DNA from: a virus | Length of the DNA stretch: 27,255 nucleotides | Virus record (IMG/VR): IMGVR_UViG_3300031226_000007 | Span: 1 to 27,255 of that record | Direction: 5' to 3' (one strand) | Shown here: positions 24,351-27,255 of the stretch, one piece after another | Position numbering within the stretch: the stretch's first letter is position 1 | Layout of the letters: the number at the start of each line of letters is the position of its first letter | The notes under the pieces: model-generated | Database searches by the model: none | What the model saw: the letters and a program-made list of their open reading frames with translations, nothing else | Told to the model about the DNA's origin: nothing | Position numbers and translations under genes: made by a program

Positions 24351-24861
24351 GGAGGATCTCTCTCAATACCATGCGGATGCCTTTCGACATGGAAAGGTGA
24401 ACCCCATACGATGTCATCATCATCCGCTTCCGAATGACTGGAACCTCTGAACCACAGAGGGTCATCAGTAGTGGGGTAGCGAGCTTTGGCTGAACCCCCA
24501 TGATGTTATAGAGTGAAGTGGCAACCGGATAGGTGTTTTTGTTGGGAACTCCGTACCTCCGCTTCCGAATCTTCCGATATTCCTGAAGATTTTGTCCTGG
24601 AAGCGGAGGAATGAGGCCTAAGTTCGCCTTCAGGTGAGCCATGAACACCGTGGAAGTCTCTGGGTTGCCGTTCTCGGCCAGAAGCTTGTGCTCGTGGATT
24701 TTAGAGGGGATCTCAGTTTCCCAGATCTGCTTGATCTGGCATAGGCCACAGAAGCGGACTTCAGGGAGGTTCGTGTAGCCCAGAAAGAAGAGAGCTGAGT
24801 GTCCACAGGGCAGCTCAGGGTACTGTTGATGGTAAACCCTGGCTATCTCTGTGGATAACAA
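24343..24861 (-). CDS. First gene of the late operon: Cys/His protein of unknown function
   Basis: This 172-residue protein starts at TTG 24861 with GGGAAGAG eight to fifteen bases upstream as ribosome site. ELPCGHSALFF (Cys19, His21) and FCGLC (Cys38, Cys41) make a likely CxH...CxxC zinc site. The rest is basic and helical (QEYRKIRKRRYGVPNKNTYP, then LLMTLCGSEVPVIRKRMMM). No HNH, helix-turn-helix or nuclease motif is visible. As the first gene after the late promoter and directly before the small terminase, it may act in packaging or in control of late genes. Both are inferences from position. I do not recognise a family. Confidence 0.72.
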   Translation of the reverse strand: MLSTEIARVYHQQYPELPCGHSALFFLGYTNLPEVRFCGLCQIKQIWETEIPSKIHEHKLLAENGNPETSTVFMAHLKANLGLIPPLPGQNLQEYRKIRKRRYGVPNKNTYPVATSLYNIMGVQPKLATPLLMTLCGSEVPVIRKRMMMTSYGVHLSMSKGIRMVLREILHD

Positions 24862-24866
24862 TTCTG

Positions 24867-25037
24867 AACTCTTCCCTGAAGGTTGCCTAGGCTGGCAAAA
24901 GCTTCGACGTCAAAACTGAGGTTTCCCACTACCGCGAAAGTGCGGGAGTTTAGTTCCAGGAGCTCTTCCCCTGGCTGGACCTGTGGGTAGATCCAGATGG
25001 AATTGGTGGGAGTTTGAGTTGGAAGCTCTTCCCTGGC
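24867..25037 (-). repeat. GGGAAGAGYT motif copies in the late leader
   Basis: Read on the minus strand, GGGAAGAGCT lies at 25033-25024 (just past the -10, over the likely start of transcription) and 24970-24961, and GGGAAGAGTT at 24876-24867, where it also serves as the ribosome site of the first gene. Further copies lie upstream near 25217-25208 and at 26222-26213. The copy at 25023-25033 is part of an inverted repeat GGAAG-CT-CTTCC; the copy at 24961 is framed by CCAGG and CCTGG. They could be operator sites or leader RNA elements. Confidence 0.55.
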
Positions 25038-25040
25038 TCT

Positions 25041-25069
25041 ATCCTAAGACATCACCTGGAAAATGTCAA
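25041..25069 (-). promoter_or_regulatory. Late operon promoter, TTGACA-N17-TAGGAT
   Basis: On the minus strand a perfect -35 TTGACA (25069-25064), a 17-base spacer and a -10 TAGGAT (25046-25041) form an excellent housekeeping-sigma promoter. TAGGAT is a common -10 form in Actinobacteria. Transcription should start near 25034 and give a leader of about 170 bases before the TTG at 24861. It is the best promoter match I find ahead of the virion genes. Confidence 0.82.
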
Positions 25070-25601
25070 TGTTCATCTTCTAACTACCAACAAACTCTTC
25101 ACTGAGTTGGCTTAGAGAAGGCTAAGCTTACATCTACTAACCTCCAGAACCAAAACTGCCTTTTCTCTGAGCGGTAGAGAGATGAAGTGTTTAGATGGCT
25201 AAACTGAACTCTTCCCCTAAGAACCTCCAAGGGAAGTTCCAGTTTAGTAAGCTTGCCTGGGATTTGGGGTAAGCTCATCTTCAAAATACAAACTGACATC
25301 ATCAAATAGTTTCCCAGCTACATCTTAAAATAGTGCGACAGTAAAGACATACCACTTTGATAGCTAAGAAGTCACTGATGTCCATCACGCATCGCCACGT
25401 GACAATCTAGGCCACAGGACATGGCCGGTCCCTGGACCCTTAAGGGCACATCAGATCATACTATTTCTACTTACATCTTCTAAACCACCAACACCCTCAT
25501 TATGTCATTAGGGGACAGGGGACAGACATGGTATGGTGAGTGTGTCGGGCGACCAAGTGCGTCACCCGCTAGGCCCCACGGGGCAGGAAGGGACTAGCCA
25601 A

Positions 25602-25883
25602 GTGGCAGTCACCTACACGCCGAACGTCATCGCACGCGAGGCAAGCACCAAGACTCACCCGGTCACGGCCAAGACCGTGCGCGGTCTCGCGCGGGCGACC
25701 ATCGCCCGTTTCGACAAGACCAAGCACCCGGAGTACCAAGGCCATGCGTACAGCGCTGCGGAGCGGACAGCGCTCCTGTCCGCGCTCCGCGCGCGGGCGC
25801 AGCGCTCCGCTCCGGTCGCGACCAAGGCCAAGCCAAAGGCCAAGGCCCCGGCCAAGGCCAAGGCCCCGGCGGTCGTCGCATGA
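25602..25883 (+). CDS. Basic protein with histone-like Lys/Ala/Pro tail (moron gene 1)
   Basis: This 93-residue protein is encoded against the direction of the virion operon. I choose GTG 25602 because GGAAGGGA lies eight bases upstream; an upstream ATG at 25533 would add 23 residues with a poor ribosome site. Residues 1-70 are a small, probably helical domain (VTAKTVRGLARATIARFDK, then YSAAERTALLSALRAR). The C-terminus is KAKPKAKAPAKAKAPA, like the tails of bacterial histone-H1-like and HU-like proteins, so DNA or RNA binding is plausible. Codons nearly all end in G or C, unlike the surrounding DNA, which points to separate origin. It is coupled to the next gene by ATGA. Family unknown. Confidence 0.75.
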   Translation: MAVTYTPNVIAREASTKTHPVTAKTVRGLARATIARFDKTKHPEYQGHAYSAAERTALLSALRARAQRSAPVATKAKPKAKAPAKAKAPAVVA

Positions 25884-25981
25884 CCTGCCAGCGCTGTCGG
25901 GTCCGCTCCGCCGTGGAGTGGCGCTCCGGTCTGTGCATGGTCTGTCTGCGATGGGCGACAGCCAAGCGACCCGTCCGCTAG
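25880..25981 (+). CDS. 33-aa four-cysteine zinc-ribbon-like microprotein (moron gene 2)
   Basis: A frame of 33 codons begins with ATG at 25880, overlapping the upstream stop as ATGA, and ends at TAG 25979-25981. The protein reads MTCQRCRVRSAVEWRSGLC then MVCLRWATAKRPVR. Two CxxC pairs (Cys3/Cys6 and Cys19/Cys22), spaced by 12 residues, form a likely zinc ribbon, with a basic end. The exact coupling, paired cysteines and terminator directly after make it convincing despite its size. It may act with the basic protein as a two-part nucleic-acid-binding unit. This is an inference. Confidence 0.7.
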   Translation: MTCQRCRVRSAVEWRSGLCMVCLRWATAKRPVR

Positions 25982-25986
25982 CGGAC
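25973..25986. repeat. 14-bp perfect palindrome over the microprotein stop
   Basis: GTCCGCTAGCGGAC is a perfect palindrome that includes the TAG stop codon and lies just before the terminator hairpin. It could form a small hairpin, an operator, or simply extend the terminator region. Confidence 0.5.
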
Positions 25987-25990
25987 AAAC

Positions 25991-26024
25991 GAAACGTGCG
26001 CCCTACGGGGCGCACGTTTTTTTT
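25991..26024 (+). terminator. Rho-independent terminator of the plus-strand cassette
   Basis: ACGTGCGCCC pairs perfectly with GGGCGCACGT around a TACG loop, followed by eight T residues (26017-26024). It is a textbook terminator, and its direction shows that the two upstream genes form their own transcription unit. Confidence 0.93.
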
Positions 26025-26050
26025 CGGCCGATACATAAATGGAGATTTAT

Positions 26051-26152
26051 ATGTCCCGGTCATTATCTGCACGGCGCAGACATTGCACGGCGCAGGGTCG
26101 GTTGGGTTGTTGCGGACGCAACTACCCATCCGATTTAGACCAAATGGTCTAA
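26051..26152 (+). CDS. Possible 33-aa ORF, doubtful
   Basis: ATG 26051 follows GGAG at a good distance (aaatGGAGatttat). The 33-residue frame (MSRSLSARRRHCTAQGRLGC, then CGRN...) ends with TAA inside the dyad at 26130-26157. The GGAG sits in the loop of a small AT stem (ATAAAT/ATTTAT), whose 3' arm reaches the start codon. It lies after the cassette terminator and has no visible promoter. It may be chance. Confidence 0.22.
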   Translation: MSRSLSARRRHCTAQGRLGCCGRNYPSDLDQMV

Positions 26153-26157
26153 ATCGG
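26130..26157. promoter_or_regulatory. 28-bp perfect dyad, candidate operator
   Basis: CCGATTTAGACCA-AA-TGGTCTAAATCGG is a perfect inverted repeat of 13 bp per arm with a 2-base centre, too long to be chance. No T-tract follows on either strand, so it is not a terminator. The core TAGACCAnnTGGTCTA has the layout of TetR-family operators. AGGAGG follows at once on the plus strand, but no good gene begins there. Confidence 0.6.
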
Positions 26158-26523
26158 AGGAGGCAAGAAGCGAGAGGGCGGAGGATGTTCTTAAGGAGAT
26201 TAAAAACTTGGGAGCTCTTCCCTACCCTCGGCGCCTCCAAATCGCGCGAGTTTGAAAAGTTTTTGTAGGTTTGATGCCAACAGGCAACCTCCAAGATCCT
26301 ACGGGACTAGGTTCCACAGGAACCGCCTAAGGAGGCGCCTTCGGAACCTCCAAAGCTCGCCTAGGATCCTGTTCCAGCGAGCATCCGCAGCCATCCGGGC
26401 ATCCGGAACCTCCATAACATCCAACCACAGGACTTACTTTATGAAGCGGTGGGCGGAGGTTCCTCTTAAGGAAGGAAAGGTGGGAGATATGTAGGTAGTT
26501 ATGATACGATGGCCAGACGGCGG

Positions 26524-26611
26524 TTATGATATGATTATTGTAGGTAGTTATGTAAGGATTTAAATCCCATCAATAATCATATCATAACTACCTACAATAA
26601 CTATATCATAA
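26524..26611. repeat. AT-rich inverted repeat, 29-bp arms
   Basis: The arms at 26524-26552 and 26583-26611 match at 27 of 29 positions and frame a 30-base centre that contains the palindrome GGATTTAAATCC (26556-26567). Each arm holds the element GTAGGTAGTTATG. A third copy (plus) is at 26491-26506 and a fourth (minus) at 26878-26897. Clustered repeats with AT-rich dyads suggest a replication origin or a multi-site operator. A cruciform is also possible. Confidence 0.65.
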
Positions 26612-26963
26612 ACTTGACATATACCCCACAGGATCCCCACATATACTACGGACAAATCTTCTAGCTGGCGAGCATTCTACCTAAAGAGGCGCCTTGCGGT
26701 TCCACAGGTTATGGATGATCTTCTGTGTCAGTGAACATCTAAGCTTGGCTCCAAAAAGACAAAGCTATCCAGAATGGGAGGTGTGAAGGCAGATCCTGGT
26801 GCTGACGAGAGGTGATCTTTAGAGATTGGGCGTGGGTTTGATCCTTACTGGCAGCATTCCCAGGTCTGACTGCCTTATCATATCTACCTACATATCCTCC
26901 CCAGGGGATCCCAGAGGTTGATTGAGGTAAATCTTCTAGCTTACATCCAGCTAGGCAAGCTAC

Positions 26964-27005
26964 AAAAAAGGGCAGAAGGTAGTGGAGAACTGCTACCCTC
27001 TGCCC
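26964..27005 (-). terminator. Rho-independent terminator of the acidic-tail gene
   Basis: On the minus strand GGGCAGAGGGTAG pairs with CTACCTTCTGCCC (13 positions with one mismatch) around a 10-base loop, followed by TTTTTT (26969-26964). It lies 19 bases after the stop codon at 27025. It separates the upstream region from the late control region. Confidence 0.9.
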
Positions 27006-27024
27006 AGTTGAGAAAGGCTAGAGA

Positions 27025-27255
27025 TTACTCGTCGTCGTCCTCTTCCTCATCTTCCTCTTCGACATCATCGTCGCCCTCATCGGAGGTGAGATCGATGTCG
27101 GCCACTTCCTCGTCCTCGGCAAGATCGTCCAGCTCCTCGAGCTCGGCGCTGACTTCCTCTGCCGCGTCCTGGGTCTTCTTACCCTTGGCCTTCTTGGGTG
27201 CCGCGGTGGTCTTCTTCGTGGCTCCGGCCGCGATTGCAGCCTTGAGTCGCTCGAC
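27025..27255 (-). CDS. Acidic-tail protein, C-terminal part only
   Basis: The last 76 codons of a minus-strand gene are visible; its start lies beyond the right edge. The end of the protein runs VERLKAAIAAGATKKTTAAP, a Lys-rich patch (KKAKGKKTQ), an acidic helix (EEVSAELEELDDLAEDEE) and a final run of Asp/Glu ending EEEDDDE. Basic and then strongly acidic C-termini occur in nucleic-acid-binding proteins and their regulators, such as single-strand DNA-binding proteins. The typical DDDIPF end of those is absent. Function unknown. The frame is firm, as it is closed by a terminator just downstream. Confidence 0.72.
   Translation of the reverse strand, partial: VERLKAAIAAGATKKTTAAPKKAKGKKTQDAAEEVSAELEELDDLAEDEEVADIDLTSDEGDDDVEEEDEEEDDDE

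Larger units (their letters stand above)
24862..25601. other. Intergenic control region upstream of the late operon
   Basis: No convincing gene lies here. It contains the late promoter (25041-25069), a ~170-base leader, five exact or near copies of AACTCTTCCC/AGCTCTTCCC, two copies of a ~20-base element reading TGTTGGTAGTTAGAAGATG and TGTTGGTGGTTTAGAAGATG on the minus strand (near 25072-25090 and 25472-25491), and the overlapping palindromes GGTCC-CT-GGACC (25427-25438) and CCCTTAAGGG (25437-25446). A 68-codon minus-strand frame (25305-25099) lacks a ribosome site and lies upstream of the promoter; I do not accept it. Confidence 0.6.
26025..26963. other. Non-coding region with repeats and inverted repeats
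   Basis: About 940 bases without a secure gene. It holds a 12-base direct repeat TGCACGGCGCAG (26068-26079 and 26084-26095), a 28-bp dyad (26130-26157), GC-rich degenerate repeats around AACCTCC and GAGGCGCCTT (26270-26460, 26683-26700), an AT-rich inverted repeat (26524-26611), four copies of a GTAGGTAG-TTATGATA element (near 26491, 26540, 26583 and 26878), and two copies of AAATCTTCTAGCT (26654-26666 and 26929-26941). The make-up suits a regulatory or replication-origin region. I cannot tell which. Confidence 0.55.

Noticed and set aside
25099-25305. 68-aa minus-strand ORF upstream of the late promoter
   Set aside because: It has no good ribosome site, unlikely composition, overlaps repeat elements and lies outside the promoter's transcript.
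25569-26294. Long minus-strand ORF (241 aa) opposite the moron
   Set aside because: It is the antisense shadow of GC-rich coding sequence and runs through the terminator. Arg/Gly/Pro composition is typical of a shadow frame.
26614-26647. Plus-strand promoter TTGACA ... TATACT
   Set aside because: The spacing is 22 bases, too long for sigma-70-type promoters, and no plus-strand gene follows.
26780-26865. tRNA-like 3' half (GTGGG-TTTGATC-CTTAC then TGGCAGCA)
   Set aside because: The T-arm is only partly paired, and no matching acceptor 5' arm, D-arm or anticodon stem lies at the right distance.
1-27255. CRISPR array, insertion sequence, integrase or attachment site
   Set aside because: The repeats seen are coding repeats or degenerate control elements. 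No regularly spaced identical repeats, transposase or integrase sequences are visible.

Overview
The window is the late (virion) region of a tailed double-stranded DNA phage with a long tail, most likely a siphovirus, followed by a non-coding control region and the end of one further gene. I infer a Gram-positive, probably actinobacterial host. The reasons are GTG and TTG starts beside AGGAGG-type ribosome sites, a TTGACA-N17-TAGGAT promoter, and a GC-rich cassette whose codons end almost always in G or C. I cannot name the phage or its cluster.

All virion genes are on the minus strand and are read from right to left, mostly with 1-8 nt overlaps or very small gaps, as one long operon. A strong promoter at 25041-25069 starts it. 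The order is: a 172-aa Cys/His protein, small and large terminase, a two-helix membrane protein, portal, a MuF-like minor head protein, two small paralogues, a prohead protease-scaffold protein, a DUF2190-like decoration protein and the major capsid protein. Next comes an insert-like module: a 988-aa glycosyltransferase/TPR/methyltransferase/glycosyltransferase fusion, a 142-aa structural protein, a 75-aa Trp-rich protein, and a 2184-aa repeat protein with three LamG-like regions and about 37 copies of a 22-23-residue repeat. The neck and tail genes follow: connector, two neck/tail-completion candidates, tail tube, tail assembly chaperones joined by a -1 frameshift, tape measure, and the start of a distal or minor tail gene that runs off the left edge.

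From 24862 to 27024 there is little coding sequence. This stretch holds the late promoter and its leader, families of short degenerate repeats, a large inverted repeat, a perfect 28-bp dyad, and a plus-strand two-gene cassette at 25602-25981 with its own terminator. That cassette looks like a moron: a small basic protein with a histone-like Lys/Ala/Pro tail, translationally coupled to a 33-aa four-cysteine protein. At the right edge is the acidic C-terminus of another minus-strand gene, ended by a clear terminator.

The observations most worth following are: (1) the capsid-adjacent giant fibre with its own glycosylation/methylation enzyme; (2) two strong stem-loops that each begin exactly 8 nt after the stop codon of a structural gene; (3) an over-represented, strand-biased octamer CCACAGGG scattered through unrelated genes in all three frames; (4) the CCCAAAC frameshift site; and (5) the moron and repeat families of the control region.
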